DNA from: Pseudomonadota bacterium
Lineage (GTDB): Bacteria > Myxococcota > Myxococcia > Myxococcales > Myxococcaceae
NCBI GenBank assembly: GCA_023423535.1
Contig: JAFAFL010000146.1
Span: 1 to 64,000 of the forward strand
DNA: 64,000 nucleotides
Reading direction: 5' to 3'
Shown here: piece by piece, positions 26,182 through 35,592 of the stretch
Position numbering within the stretch: position 1 is the stretch's first letter
How the letters are laid out: each line of letters starts with the position of its first letter
The notes under the pieces: model-generated
The model's input: only the letters and a program-made list of their open reading frames with translations
What the model was told of the DNA's origin: nothing
Database searches by the model: none
Translations under genes and position numbers: made by a program

Positions 26182-26742
26182 CTAGGTCACCCGGTACCCG
26201 CCGTGAGCGACGCCGAGCTCGTGGAAGGCGATCCAGTCCTCCATCCAGCGGCGGCCCTCCTCCTCCGACTCGAAGTGCTCTTCGGCCACGCGGGGAAGCA
26301 GCTCGGCGAGCTGGCGACGCAGGCGCGATGCCACGGCCTCGCATTCCGCGGGCGTGACCACGAAGCCGAGGTTCGTCTGCCACTTGTAGCTCGCCACCCG
26401 GCCGTCCTCGCTCAGCGTCTCCGTCCGCAGCAGCGCGTCATTCCGATCGAGGTACTCGTCCGCGAACGCCGCCAGCGCGCGCGCCCTCACCGCTTCCGGC
26501 GACTCGTCTCGATCCGAGAGCGAGGGCGTGTGCTCGAAGCCGGGCGGGCAGACGACGTAGGGCGGGTTCCTCCAGTCCACGAGGCCCACCGCGTCCATCA
26601 GCTGCAGGGTGAGGCGCATCCCGGTCGGATCCATCCGGAGCACGCGCGGTGGAGCCTCGACTTCGGACTGATCCCAGCGCGGGGTGGGCAATCCGGGAGG
26701 CAGCAGGGTCGGGTCGTGCAGCAATTGCAGGTCGAAGGCCAT
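26182..26742 (-). CDS. Hypothetical protein
   Basis: A 186-residue soluble protein with no signal peptide or membrane segment: MAFDLQLLHDPTLLPPGLPT at the start, WRNPPYVVCPPGFEHTPSL in the middle, and an acidic helical end (EEHFESEEEGRRWMEDWIAF). I recognise no family. It is convergent with the lipase-like gene and 192 bases after the beta-helix lipoprotein gene. Start taken at the ATG at 26742, because the upstream part of the frame has non-coding composition. Confidence 0.65.
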   Translation of the reverse strand: MAFDLQLLHDPTLLPPGLPTPRWDQSEVEAPPRVLRMDPTGMRLTLQLMDAVGLVDWRNPPYVVCPPGFEHTPSLSDRDESPEAVRARALAAFADEYLDRNDALLRTETLSEDGRVASYKWQTNLGFVVTPAECEAVASRLRRQLAELLPRVAEEHFESEEEGRRWMEDWIAFHELGVAHGGYRVT

Positions 26743-26934
26743 GGGGTACCTCGCAGCGGGTGAACGCGAGTGCCCTGTGCAACGGCCGCGCCGCGACCCT
26801 GTCCCTCTGAAGGTGCCTGCTCGTCCGTCCCACGTCCGGGATTTCCGTCTCGCCGCGCGGACGGTGCCCACCCACCCATCAAGCCATCCACCCACGCCCG
26901 TCAGCGGTGACCCCTCACCCGTCACTTCTGACGG

Positions 26935-28191
26935 TCACCAGCTGCCGAGCATCCCGCCGTAGGCGCCGATGTCGATCGGGCTGCCGTCGAGATCGAGCTC
27001 ACCCAGCGCCGCGCACCCCGCGTCCTTCGCCGGCGATTGCGGGCCGAGGTTGAAGTCCCCGGTGGCAAAGGAGACGAACAGGGGGTCCAGCGCGACATTG
27101 CCCTCTGCGCCCACGAGGAGCCTCGGCGTCGCGCCGTCGTGCGACGGCCTCTCGTCGAGGGCGTTGTCCCAGAGCACGTTGCAGGCGATGCGTCCCTCCT
27201 GCACGTACCCCTGGAAGTAGCCGGCGCCGGAGCGCGCGAGCACGTTGTTCACCACGTCCACATAACCGGCGGTGATCCCCACCGCGAGCTCCGCCTGCTC
27301 GAGGAAGACGTTGTTCAAGAGCGCGCCGCGGTCCTGCAGCCGGTTCGCCACGTACCCGTACGCGTTCTGCACGAACACGTTGTTCGCCACCACGAGGCGC
27401 GTGTGGAAGTAGGGCATCACCGCGATGAAGTTGTCGCGGAACACGTTCTGCGTGACGAGCGCGGAGGCACCGGCGCAGCCCTCTGCTTCGGGCGCCTCCT
27501 CCATCAGCCAGTGCCCGTCGCCGAAGATCGCGGCGCGGTACCAGTCGCCGGAACAGTGGAAGGGATCCTCCGGCCTCGAGCAGCCCACCTCCGCCATGGG
27601 CACGCCCATGAAGGTGAAGCCGGAGATGACCACGCCCGGCGCGCCGGTGAGGTCCACGAGGTTCTCCGCCCTCCCCTTCGCGTCGAGCACGGTCCTGTCC
27701 GCGCCGCTGCCGCGCAGACGGACGCCGGGCCGCAGCCGGAGGAACTCGGTGAAGGTGCCCGGTCCCACGAGCACGGTGTCGCCGGGCGCAGCGAGGTCGA
27801 TCGCGCCCTGGATCGTCTGGTGATCCTCCGGCACGCGCAGCACCACGCCGGTGTCCGCGTACGGCGTCTCGCAGCCGGCCTGCACGAGCGCAGCGGCCAG
27901 CGGCATTCCGTTCACCTGCTGCGAGTAAGCCACGAGCTCCGCGTCCTCTGCGTCGAGCACGAGCTCGGTCTGCCCCTTCGCCACGACCACGCGCGAGCGC
28001 TCCAGCGGGGCGTTCGGGGGCAGCCGCAGAAGCTCCACGGCGCCCCCCTCTGCGGACAGCTCGACCGACAGCGGCAGGCGCACCTGTCGCTGATGAGTGA
28101 TCGGCACGGCGAGCGGATCCTGCGGAACGCCACACGCGGGCAGGGAGAGCACTGCGGCGACGGCGAGGAGGCGGCGAAGCATGGGCACCAT
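26935..28191 (-). CDS. Lipoprotein with right-handed beta-helix repeats
   Basis: A 418-residue lipoprotein: LLAVAAVLSLPACG with Cys near residue 18. A beta-rich N-terminal domain of about 120 residues is followed by parallel beta-helix (NosD/pectate-lyase-like) coils: TIQGAIDLAAPGDTVLVGPG, VISGFTFMG, VTQNVFRDNFIAV, VVANNVFVQNAYG, LLNNVFLEQA, VVNNVLARSG. It ends with SPIDIGAYGG, common in surface parallel-helix proteins. It probably sits on the cell surface and may bind or cleave polysaccharide. No clear catalytic residues. Confidence 0.82.
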   Translation of the reverse strand: MVPMLRRLLAVAAVLSLPACGVPQDPLAVPITHQRQVRLPLSVELSAEGGAVELLRLPPNAPLERSRVVVAKGQTELVLDAEDAELVAYSQQVNGMPLAAALVQAGCETPYADTGVVLRVPEDHQTIQGAIDLAAPGDTVLVGPGTFTEFLRLRPGVRLRGSGADRTVLDAKGRAENLVDLTGAPGVVISGFTFMGVPMAEVGCSRPEDPFHCSGDWYRAAIFGDGHWLMEEAPEAEGCAGASALVTQNVFRDNFIAVMPYFHTRLVVANNVFVQNAYGYVANRLQDRGALLNNVFLEQAELAVGITAGYVDVVNNVLARSGAGYFQGYVQEGRIACNVLWDNALDERPSHDGATPRLLVGAEGNVALDPLFVSFATGDFNLGPQSPAKDAGCAALGELDLDGSPIDIGAYGGMLGSW

Positions 28192-28264
28192 CCGAAGGTC
28201 GCAGCGCCGGCCCTGCGTTGGCGACTCGAACGGCGAGAAGCTTAGGCACGCTCGAAAGCGTCCG

Positions 28265-29101
28265 CTACGGGTCTCCCCCTTCCGCCCTCGCGAGCTCCGT
28301 CCGGAAGAAGGCGCTGTGCTGCGCCAGCGTCGCCATGTAGGGGCGCACGTCCTCGCGGGCCTCGGGCGAGAGCTTCGCGTAGGGGATGACGTGCTCGTCG
28401 GGCACATAGCGGAAGGTCAGGTTCACGCGCCTCGTGCGGAAGTCCGGCAGCGGCGGCGGGAGCACGTGGCCCTCGCGTGTGTCCACCCGCTGCACGCGGT
28501 GGAAGAGCTCGTCCTTCCAGAGCGCGCCGCCGAAGAGCTGCAGCGCGCCGTCGTCGAGCCACTGCTCGAGCACCACCTCGTCGCGTTCGCCCGGACGGGA
28601 CGACCGCACGAACTGGATCAGCGCCCGCTCACCGAGGGAGAGCGACGCCACCGGCCCCGGCTCGAAGTCCTTGTGCTCTCCCACCCTCGCGGTGTCCACC
28701 CAGCGTCCGTCCTCGAGGCGGCTGCCGTAGAAGTTCACGAGGCAGGTGTTCAGCCGCCACTTCGGGGGCATCTCCTGGGGACCGCCGCGGAACATGCGCC
28801 GCGCGAGCGCTTCGATCTTCTCGACCTGGCGCTGCAGCACTTCCGGAAAGGGCTCCGCGCGCACGCAGCGGTTCAGCACGCCCTTCGGCGGCCGGTAGTA
28901 GTCGAGGCACGCGAACTGCCAGTTGCCCAGCCAGTAGACCGGCCGCAGGAGCCTTCGCTGCTGCTGTCCCGGCGGCGGCGGGAAGTGCTTCGAGAAGCGC
29001 TCCTCCCACAAAGGATGCAGCGTCCCCAGCCACGCGCTGATCTCCGCGCGGTCCGCCTTCGTGAGGAAGGACCCGTTGTAGTGATGGCCGGGGGTGCGCA
29101 C
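28265..29101 (-). CDS. AlkB-like 2-oxoglutarate/Fe(II) dioxygenase
   Basis: A 278-residue protein with an AlkB-type jelly roll: WRLNTCLVNFYG, then GEHKDFEPGPVASLSLGE (metal His143 and Asp145), FHRVQRVD (His201) and RRVNLTFRYV (co-substrate Arg residues about 224-231). The order and spacing fit AlkB homologues, which demethylate nucleic acids or protein. A GTG start at 29101 gives a compact N-terminus. It lies 12 bases after the S51-like gene on the same strand, probably one transcription unit. Confidence 0.8.
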   Translation of the reverse strand: MRTPGHHYNGSFLTKADRAEISAWLGTLHPLWEERFSKHFPPPPGQQQRRLLRPVYWLGNWQFACLDYYRPPKGVLNRCVRAEPFPEVLQRQVEKIEALARRMFRGGPQEMPPKWRLNTCLVNFYGSRLEDGRWVDTARVGEHKDFEPGPVASLSLGERALIQFVRSSRPGERDEVVLEQWLDDGALQLFGGALWKDELFHRVQRVDTREGHVLPPPLPDFRTRRVNLTFRYVPDEHVIPYAKLSPEAREDVRPYMATLAQHSAFFRTELARAEGGDP

Positions 29102-29113
29102 GACGCGTCCGGC

Positions 29114-30034
29114 TCAGTGCGCCGCGAGCAGGTGGTCGATGCCCGCGTAGCCGTCGCGCGCGTGGGTGCCGTAGTGGATGACGCCGCCGCCGGCGGGGAC
29201 GATCCAGGACTCGTCGAAGGCGAAGTCCGAAGAGCGGATCCGCACGAGGTGGTCGCCGCCGCCGAACGACCAGTGCCGCCCGTCCGGATAGAAGTGCTCG
29301 ATCTTCGCGCCGTGCCGCGTCTTCACGTGGTGGGCGTCCTGAGGCGCGTCCCACGAGTTGTCGATCACGAACTCGATCACCTGCCAGAGGTTCCCCGAGG
29401 GAAGAACGCCCTGCGCCACGTGGAGGCCGGAGTCGTTGGGCAGACCGAACACGCGCTCGCCGCGGTACTTCATCGCCGCCCAGCGCAGGTCCCCGTTCTC
29501 CGAGGGCTCGTGGTGCAGCTTCACCATCACGTTGCGCGCAAGCCCGAAGCCCTCGTTGTGGCCCGGCTTCGAGTAGGTGTCGCGGAAGAGCCTCTGGCCC
29601 AGCTGATCGGCGCCGGCGCTGAAGCCCACCGTGAACAGGCCGCGCGCCTGGCGCTCGTGGAGGAGCCGCCCGAACTTTCCCCACTCGCCGTCGAAGCGCG
29701 CGCCGAGCTCCTTGTAGCGGTCGAGCCCGGTCAGGGAGTGCCCGCCGCCGAGGACGAGGACCTCCGCGTTGGCGACCTGGTGCCAGAGCTGATCCACGTC
29801 GCCCTTCGAGAGGTGCGGGGACCAGTAGAAGGGGAAGTACTCGAGACCCTGATGGGCGTAGCGGTCGAAGAACCAGCGGAAGTTCCCCCAGGAGAACTCC
29901 TGCGCGTCGTCGGACATGGGGAGGAAGACGATCCGCTTGTTCGCCCAGCCCCCGAGGGCCCGCCGCGCGAGGAAGCGGTCGTGGAGGTAGTGACCGCGGT
30001 CGTGCGAGCTGTAGACGAAGACGGTGCCGTTCAT
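29114..30034 (-). CDS. Peptidase S51/cyanophycinase-like protein
   Basis: A 306-residue protein with a class I glutamine-amidotransferase-like fold: RIVFLPMSDDAQ, VLVLGGGHSLTGLDRYKELG and TVGFSAGADQLG, in which Ser139 takes the nucleophile position of S51 dipeptidase E and cyanophycinase. FGLPNDSGLHVAQG is a possible His/Asp region. The ATG at 30034 is the first start after a non-coding-like stretch. Substrate unknown. Confidence 0.7.
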   Translation of the reverse strand: MNGTVFVYSSHDRGHYLHDRFLARRALGGWANKRIVFLPMSDDAQEFSWGNFRWFFDRYAHQGLEYFPFYWSPHLSKGDVDQLWHQVANAEVLVLGGGHSLTGLDRYKELGARFDGEWGKFGRLLHERQARGLFTVGFSAGADQLGQRLFRDTYSKPGHNEGFGLARNVMVKLHHEPSENGDLRWAAMKYRGERVFGLPNDSGLHVAQGVLPSGNLWQVIEFVIDNSWDAPQDAHHVKTRHGAKIEHFYPDGRHWSFGGGDHLVRIRSSDFAFDESWIVPAGGGVIHYGTHARDGYAGIDHLLAAH

Positions 30035-30133
30035 GTGGCGCGCATTTAACACGGCGCACGCCCGAGCGGACGTGCCGGCCTCCCCCGGGGAGGGGTTGCC
30101 CGCTCCTCTCTTCGAACGCATCTCCCCCTGCCC

Positions 30134-30238
30134 ATGTTCGTCTTCTTCTCCAACCGTCTGGGTTGTGCGGGGAGCCTCGCGGTGAGCGCGGTGCTCACGG
30201 TGGCGGTCCTCCTGGCGATGCGAGCCTGCAACGGCTGA
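30134..30238 (+). CDS. 34-residue single-pass membrane peptide
   Basis: A short open frame with ATG at 30134: starts FVFFSNRLGCAG, then a hydrophobic stretch (SLAVSAVLTVAVLLAM) and the end RACNG. The N-terminal SNRLGC and a single transmembrane helix resemble small conserved membrane proteins with an SNR-GC start seen in other high-GC bacteria (from memory, not checked). It stands alone, 98 bases before the kinase gene. No ribosome site is obvious. Confidence 0.5.
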   Translation: MFVFFSNRLGCAGSLAVSAVLTVAVLLAMRACNG

Positions 30239-30336
30239 GCCAGTTTCCAGCAGAGGGTAATTATCCAGAGGTGCTGTATCCGCCGGGCTTCCCTTATGGG
30301 TAGGCTCGGACGCCGTTGCACGCGCAGGACCCCGCC

Positions 30337-33300
30337 ATGACCGCCTACCGAATCGTCAAGAAGATCGCCGCCGGAGGGATGGCAGAGGTGTTCCTCGCCA
30401 AGCGCACCGGTGTGGAGGGCTTCGAGAAGCCGGTGGCCATCAAGCGTGTGCTACCGAACATGGCGCAGGATCGCCGGTTCATCGAGATGTTCCTGCAGGA
30501 GGCAAAGCTCACCGTCTCGCTGCAGCACGCGAACGTGGTGCAGGTGCTCGATCTGGGTACGGTCGCCGGCCAGTACTTCATGGTGCTGGAGTTCGTGGAC
30601 GGCGAGAACCTGCGCGCGGTCCTGCGGATGGCGAAGGCGCAGGGCGTGGTCTTCGGGCTGCGGGAGATCCTCTTTCTCGTCGGTCAGGTGGCGGAGGGGC
30701 TCGCGCACGCACACGAGCGGAAGGACGCCCAGGGCGCGCCGCTGAACATCATCCACCGCGACATCAACCCCTCGAACGTCATGGTCTCGAAGGGGGGCGA
30801 GGTGAAGCTCGCGGACTTCGGGATCGCGCGCGCGGCGGACTTCAACTCGGGGACCGAGGCCGGCCAGGTGAAGGGCAAGACCGGGTACCTCGCGCCGGAG
30901 CAGATCGCGGGGGCGCCGCCGGATCAGCGCAGCGACCTCTTCCTTCTCGGGCTGATGCTCTACGAGCTGCTCAACGGGGGCACGCCGCTGTTCAGCGGGC
31001 AGAACTTCTTCGCCACGCTGAAGGAGATCGCGAGCTTCGATCCGCGCGCGCTGAAGCCGCTGCCGGGCGTGCCCACGCCGGTGTGGGCGATCGTCACCCG
31101 GGCGCTCGCCCGCGATCCCGCCGCCCGCTACCAGCGCGCGAGGGACTTCGCCGACGCGGTGCAGGGCTTCCTCTTCGATCACCGGCTGCGGGTGGGCGCC
31201 TCCGACATCGCGGCCCTCTTCGCGCGCGTGTTCCCCGACCGGCAGAGCCCGCTGGAGTGCGAGCCGGGAGGTCCGGTGCAGGAGATCCGGCTCGAGCCCG
31301 CCGCGGTGACGCGGGAGGCCTCGCCCGCTTCGCAGTCTCATTCGAATCCTTCGGGACCGCGCACCGTGCCCGCCTCGCGCGCGCCGGGTCAGGTGCTCGC
31401 GCAGGTGCCGGTGCAACGGATGGTCGGCAGACGCGAGAGCTCGAACGACGGCCTGCCGCCGCAGCTGACCGCGCCGGTGCCCACGCCCACGCCGTCGCAG
31501 CCCGGTTCGCGCAGCGGGAGCACGCCTGCGCCGACCACGCCGACTGCCTCCTCTTCGAGCCGTTCGTTGCCGCCGGGCATGAGGCTCGGAGAGTTGCTCG
31601 TGGCGCGCGGGCGGGTCACGCAGATGCAGGTGGACCTCGCGCTGGCCGAGTCGAAGAAGACGGGCGCGCGGCTCGGCGAGGTGATGACCGCCCACGGGTT
31701 CTGCACCGAGGACGACATCATCCGCACCGTCGGCGAGCAGCGGCGGATGCCGTTCATCCTCGGCGAGAAGCTGAAGGAGATGCCGGTCCCCGGTCCGGAC
31801 GTGCTGCGCCGGGTGCCGGTGGAGGTCGCCGAGCGCCTTCGCTTCGTGCCGGTGGGGATCAGCGGTCGCGAGCTCTACGTGGCGGTGGAGAAGCCGCAGG
31901 ACCTCGCGCGGATGGACGCGATCAAGTTCGCGCTGGGCATGCCGGTGAAGCCGCTGCTGACCGGTGAGAGCGCGCTGCACATGGCGACGCGGCGCTTCTT
32001 CCACGGCGAGGAGCCGCCCTTCAACTGGGGGGAGATCGACACGCCGGAGAAGCTCGCCGAGGCGGGCATCTCGCGCTACGCGGACCGGCACACCGGCACC
32101 CGGGAGCGCATGTTCGGCGAGCAGGAGCTGGAGCTCGACGGGGACGCGATCGCGCAGGCGTCGCAGCCCTCGGTCGGTCCGGAGCCGCAGCGAACGGCGG
32201 TCCCGGCGCAGGCTTCCAACGGGCGCTCGGTGCTCGTGGTGGGCCCGGACGACGCGCGGCGGGCGGGCGTGATCTCGGTGCTCTCCATGGGCGGGTTCTC
32301 CCCTTCCGCGGCCACGGCACAGGAGGCGGTGGAGGCGGTGCGGCGCGGGTCACCGGAGTTCACGCTCCTCTTCGCCGAGTGGGTGGAGGGCGCGCCGGAG
32401 CTGGCGCAGCGGCTGAAGGCGGCGGGCGCGCAGGAGGTGCGCGTGCTCGAGTCGGCGGCGGAGGCGCTGGTGGGCGAGGCGTCCACCTCCGGAGGGACGA
32501 CGAAGCTTCTCGGGCGCTTGCTCGAGGCCGCGGCGGGTGCGCTCGGGGGACCTGCCCTCTCCGCGCCGCTCTTCGCACGGTTTGCCTCGCAGGTGGCGCG
32601 GGCGCTGGGCGCCAGTCCTGCGGAGGTCGAACGCGCGGCGGCGGGTGCCTGGGCATGGTCCCTGGCCCTCTTCCTCGAGCCGGTGATCGACGCGCGCCCG
32701 AGCCCGAACGCGCTCCGGCAGGTGCTCGGCGCCGAGGCCCCGCAGCTCGCGGATCTGCTCACCGCCTGTGAGTCTCCGCGCGCGCAGCCGCAGGAGGGTC
32801 CGGCGGTGCTCGCCATCCGTGGTGCGTCCGCCTTCATCCGCAGGCTCGGAACCGGCGGGCTCTCCGGAGAGCAGGCCGCGAGCGCGCTGACCTCGTTGCG
32901 TGCGGAAGGGCATCTGCCCGCTGCAGTGGTGGAGTCTCTCGCGGCGGTCGTCTCCGAGAGCCTGCTCGCGGCGGGTGCGGGCGCGACGGTGGTGCTGCTC
33001 TGCGCGGAGGCGGCGACGGCGGCGGGCCTGCAGACGCGGCTGATGGCGCAGGGCATGGGCGTGCGGATCGCGGCGGACGAGAAGAGCGCGCGGACGCTGC
33101 TCGACCGCGGCGCGAGCGCGATGATCGTGACCCATGGCGCCGCCGGCGTGGACATGGTCGCCCTCACCCGTTCCCTTCGCGCGGTCGCGGGGACCCATTC
33201 GCTGCCGATCTTCCTCGTGGCGCCGGCAGAGCGGCCGCAGTTGGTGGACGAGGGGCTCGACGCGGGCGCGGACGACGTGCTCCTGCAGCCGCTCAATGCC

Positions 33301-33360
33301 GAGGTCCTCTCCGCGAAGCTGCGCCGGACGCTGCAGCAGCGGCGTCGCCAGGCTGGGTAG
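30337..33360 (+). CDS. Ser/Thr kinase fused to MshEN and two pseudo-receivers
   Basis: A 1007-residue cytoplasmic protein. Residues 1-290 are a complete Hanks kinase: IAAGGMAEVFLA, VAIKRV, HRDINPSN, DFGIA and LAPEQ. A Pro/Ser/Thr-rich linker (about 310-410) follows. Residues 415-555 match the MshEN (GSPII_E N) domain, with two RLGE repeats: RLGELLVARGRV and RLGEVMTAHGFC. That is the c-di-GMP-binding pattern of MshE and related ATPases. Residues 630-710 and 881-1000 are receiver-like folds in which the phospho-acceptor Asp is missing (LLFAEWVEG and MIVTHGAAG). The ATG at 30337 is preferred over the start at 30316. Confidence 0.87.
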   Translation: MTAYRIVKKIAAGGMAEVFLAKRTGVEGFEKPVAIKRVLPNMAQDRRFIEMFLQEAKLTVSLQHANVVQVLDLGTVAGQYFMVLEFVDGENLRAVLRMAKAQGVVFGLREILFLVGQVAEGLAHAHERKDAQGAPLNIIHRDINPSNVMVSKGGEVKLADFGIARAADFNSGTEAGQVKGKTGYLAPEQIAGAPPDQRSDLFLLGLMLYELLNGGTPLFSGQNFFATLKEIASFDPRALKPLPGVPTPVWAIVTRALARDPAARYQRARDFADAVQGFLFDHRLRVGASDIAALFARVFPDRQSPLECEPGGPVQEIRLEPAAVTREASPASQSHSNPSGPRTVPASRAPGQVLAQVPVQRMVGRRESSNDGLPPQLTAPVPTPTPSQPGSRSGSTPAPTTPTASSSSRSLPPGMRLGELLVARGRVTQMQVDLALAESKKTGARLGEVMTAHGFCTEDDIIRTVGEQRRMPFILGEKLKEMPVPGPDVLRRVPVEVAERLRFVPVGISGRELYVAVEKPQDLARMDAIKFALGMPVKPLLTGESALHMATRRFFHGEEPPFNWGEIDTPEKLAEAGISRYADRHTGTRERMFGEQELELDGDAIAQASQPSVGPEPQRTAVPAQASNGRSVLVVGPDDARRAGVISVLSMGGFSPSAATAQEAVEAVRRGSPEFTLLFAEWVEGAPELAQRLKAAGAQEVRVLESAAEALVGEASTSGGTTKLLGRLLEAAAGALGGPALSAPLFARFASQVARALGASPAEVERAAAGAWAWSLALFLEPVIDARPSPNALRQVLGAEAPQLADLLTACESPRAQPQEGPAVLAIRGASAFIRRLGTGGLSGEQAASALTSLRAEGHLPAAVVESLAAVVSESLLAAGAGATVVLLCAEAATAAGLQTRLMAQGMGVRIAADEKSARTLLDRGASAMIVTHGAAGVDMVALTRSLRAVAGTHSLPIFLVAPAERPQLVDEGLDAGADDVLLQPLNAEVLSAKLRRTLQQRRRQAG

Positions 33361-33435
33361 CACGCAGGCTCGCGCCCGAGCTGCTGCCCGGTTTCCGTTG
33401 ACGATTCGCCCCGGGCGGCGTTCGTTTACAGGGAC

Positions 33436-33936
33436 ATGAGCGACTCGACGGAAACGGCGGCAGGCGCAGGCGCAGGCAAGAAGTTCTCGGTGGGCATCGT
33501 GGCGGGCGTGCTGCTCGCGGCGGCGGTGGCGGGCGCCGCGTACCTAGGCATGCGCGGCCAGGGCGGATCGTCCGGTCCGTCTGCGCAGGCAGGTGGCCAG
33601 CCTGGAGGCATGGGTGGGATGGGTGGAGGCTCGCTGCCTGCGAACCACCCGCCCGTTCCCTCGGGCGCCGTACCGGTGACCGGCGGAGCGCCGGGCGCGC
33701 CGTCGCAGGGAGAGATGATCTCCGGCCGTGTCGCAGAAGTGATGCAGGTGCCCGGTTACACGTACCTGAAGCTCCAGACCGAGGGCGGCGAGGAGTGGGC
33801 CGCCGTCTCGACGACGGAGATCAAGGAGGGCGCGGTGGTCGTGGTGACCAACGCGTTCCCCATGCAGAGCTTCCACAGCAAGACGCTGCAGCGCACGTTC
33901 GACAGGATCTACTTCGGGTCGCTCGACGGTCGCTGA
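33436..33936 (+). CDS. NrfJ-like, membrane-anchored OB-fold protein
   Basis: A 166-residue protein with one N-terminal membrane helix (FSVGIVAGVLLAAAVAGAAY), a Gly/Met-rich linker (GGMGGMGGG) and a C-terminal beta-barrel of about 75 residues: GRVAEVMQVPGYTYLKLQ, EEWAAVST and QSFHSKTLQRTFDRIYFG. That pattern is typical of NrfJ-like domains, which are placed next to redox or metal systems. The domain would be periplasmic. It lies 18 bases before selO. Confidence 0.75.
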   Translation: MSDSTETAAGAGAGKKFSVGIVAGVLLAAAVAGAAYLGMRGQGGSSGPSAQAGGQPGGMGGMGGGSLPANHPPVPSGAVPVTGGAPGAPSQGEMISGRVAEVMQVPGYTYLKLQTEGGEEWAAVSTTEIKEGAVVVVTNAFPMQSFHSKTLQRTFDRIYFGSLDGR

Positions 33937-33954
33937 CGCGAGTCGGAGCAGACC

Positions 33955-35580
33955 TTGTCCTCTTCGTCTTCAGAGTTCCCCTTCCGGTTCGACAACCGGT
34001 TCACGCAGGAGCTGCCGGCGGACGCGGACACGTCTGCGCGCCGGCGGCAGGTCCACGGCGCGAGCTTCAGCCGCGTGAAGCCCACGCCGGTCGCCGAGCC
34101 GAAGACGATCGCGTACTCGCCGGAGGTGGCGGAGCTGCTCGGGTTCTCGCGCGCGTTCTGCGAGAGCGAGCAGTTCGCGCAGATCTTCTCCGGGAATCTG
34201 CTGCCCGACGGCGCGGATCCCTTCGCCGCGAACTACGGCGGGCACCAGTTCGGACACTGGGCGGGACAGCTCGGGGACGGGCGGGCCATCGCGCTGGGCG
34301 AGGTCGTCGATCGCGACGGGCGGCGGCAGACGCTGCAGCTGAAGGGCGCAGGGCCCACGCCCTATTCGCGCAATGCGGACGGCCGCGCGGTGCTGCGGTC
34401 GTCGGTGCGCGAGTTCCTCTGCAGCGAGGCGATGTTCCACCTCGGCATTCCGACCACGCGCGCGCTGTCGCTGGTGGCGACGGGCGAGCCGGTGGTGCGC
34501 GACATGTTCTACGACGGCCACCCGAAGGCCGAGCCGGGCGCGGTGGTCTGCCGCGTGGCCCCCTCCTTCGTGCGCTTCGGCAACTTCGAGCTGCCCGCGT
34601 CTCGCGATGACAAGGACACGCTGCGCGCGCTGGTGGAGTTCACGCTGCGGCACGACTACCCGCATGTGGTCGCCGCGGGCGGGACGCTGCAGGAGCAGGT
34701 GGCGCGCTTCTTCGGCGAGGTGTGCGAGCGCACCGCGCGGCTGATGGTGGACTGGATGCGCGTGGGCTTCGTCCACGGCGTGATGAACACCGACAACATG
34801 TCGATCCTCGGCGTGACGATCGACTACGGCCCGTACGGCTGGCTCGAGGGCTTCGACCCGGTGTGGACGCCGAACACCACCGACGCGGAGGGACGCCGCT
34901 ACCGCTACGGCGCGCAGCCGGCGATCGCGCACTGGAACCTGCTGCAGCTGGGACAGGCGCTCCTGCAGCTGACGGGTGAGGCGGAGCCGCTGCAGGCCGC
35001 GCTCAACCGCTACCGCGACGTGTACGAGACGCGCTACGGCGAGATGATCTCGGAGCGACTCGGGTGGGGCACGCCGAGAGAGGGCGACACCGAACGCGTG
35101 GAGGCGATGTTCCGCACGCTGTCGCTCACCGAGACGGATCAGGTCATCTTCTTCCGTGAGCTCGCGCGGGTGCCGGTGGCGGTGCCGGTGGAGGGCGCTG
35201 CCGAGGTTTCCTCCGAGGACGCGCTGCTCGCGCCGCTGCGCGCGGCGTTCTACCGGCCGGAAGAGCTCGAGGGCGACGTGCGGCGCGCGTTCGTGACGTG
35301 GCTGCGCGACTGGGCGCAGCGGGTCCGCGAGGGCGGGCTCGAAGACGCCGAGCGCGTGCGCCGCATGGACGCGGTGAACCCGAAGTACGTGCTGCGGAAC
35401 TGGCTCGCGCAGGAGGCCATCGACCTTGCGGAAGCGGGCGATCCCTCGCGCGTGCACGAGCTGCTCGAGGTCTTGCGGCGGCCGTATGAGGACCAGCCGG
35501 GTCGAGAGCACTTCGCATCGCGCAGGCCGGAGTGGGCCCGGCATCGGGCGGGCTGCTCGATGTTGTCGTGCAGCTCGTGA
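33955..35580 (+). CDS. selO: Protein adenylyltransferase SelO (YdiU/UPF0061)
   Basis: A 541-residue SelO pseudokinase, which transfers AMP from ATP to proteins and affects redox homeostasis. Seen: NYGGHQFGHWAGQLGDGRA, LKGAGPTPYSRNADGRAVLR, VHGVMNTDNMSILG and PNPKY-like NPKYVLRNWLAQ. The C-terminus ends MLSCSS, with Cys at the site where animal SelO carries selenocysteine. Length fits the family. The TTG at 33955 follows GGAG, 18 bases after the NrfJ-like gene. Confidence 0.93.
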   Translation: MSSSSSEFPFRFDNRFTQELPADADTSARRRQVHGASFSRVKPTPVAEPKTIAYSPEVAELLGFSRAFCESEQFAQIFSGNLLPDGADPFAANYGGHQFGHWAGQLGDGRAIALGEVVDRDGRRQTLQLKGAGPTPYSRNADGRAVLRSSVREFLCSEAMFHLGIPTTRALSLVATGEPVVRDMFYDGHPKAEPGAVVCRVAPSFVRFGNFELPASRDDKDTLRALVEFTLRHDYPHVVAAGGTLQEQVARFFGEVCERTARLMVDWMRVGFVHGVMNTDNMSILGVTIDYGPYGWLEGFDPVWTPNTTDAEGRRYRYGAQPAIAHWNLLQLGQALLQLTGEAEPLQAALNRYRDVYETRYGEMISERLGWGTPREGDTERVEAMFRTLSLTETDQVIFFRELARVPVAVPVEGAAEVSSEDALLAPLRAAFYRPEELEGDVRRAFVTWLRDWAQRVREGGLEDAERVRRMDAVNPKYVLRNWLAQEAIDLAEAGDPSRVHELLEVLRRPYEDQPGREHFASRRPEWARHRAGCSMLSCSS

Positions 35581-35592
35581 GCTTCGTCGCCG

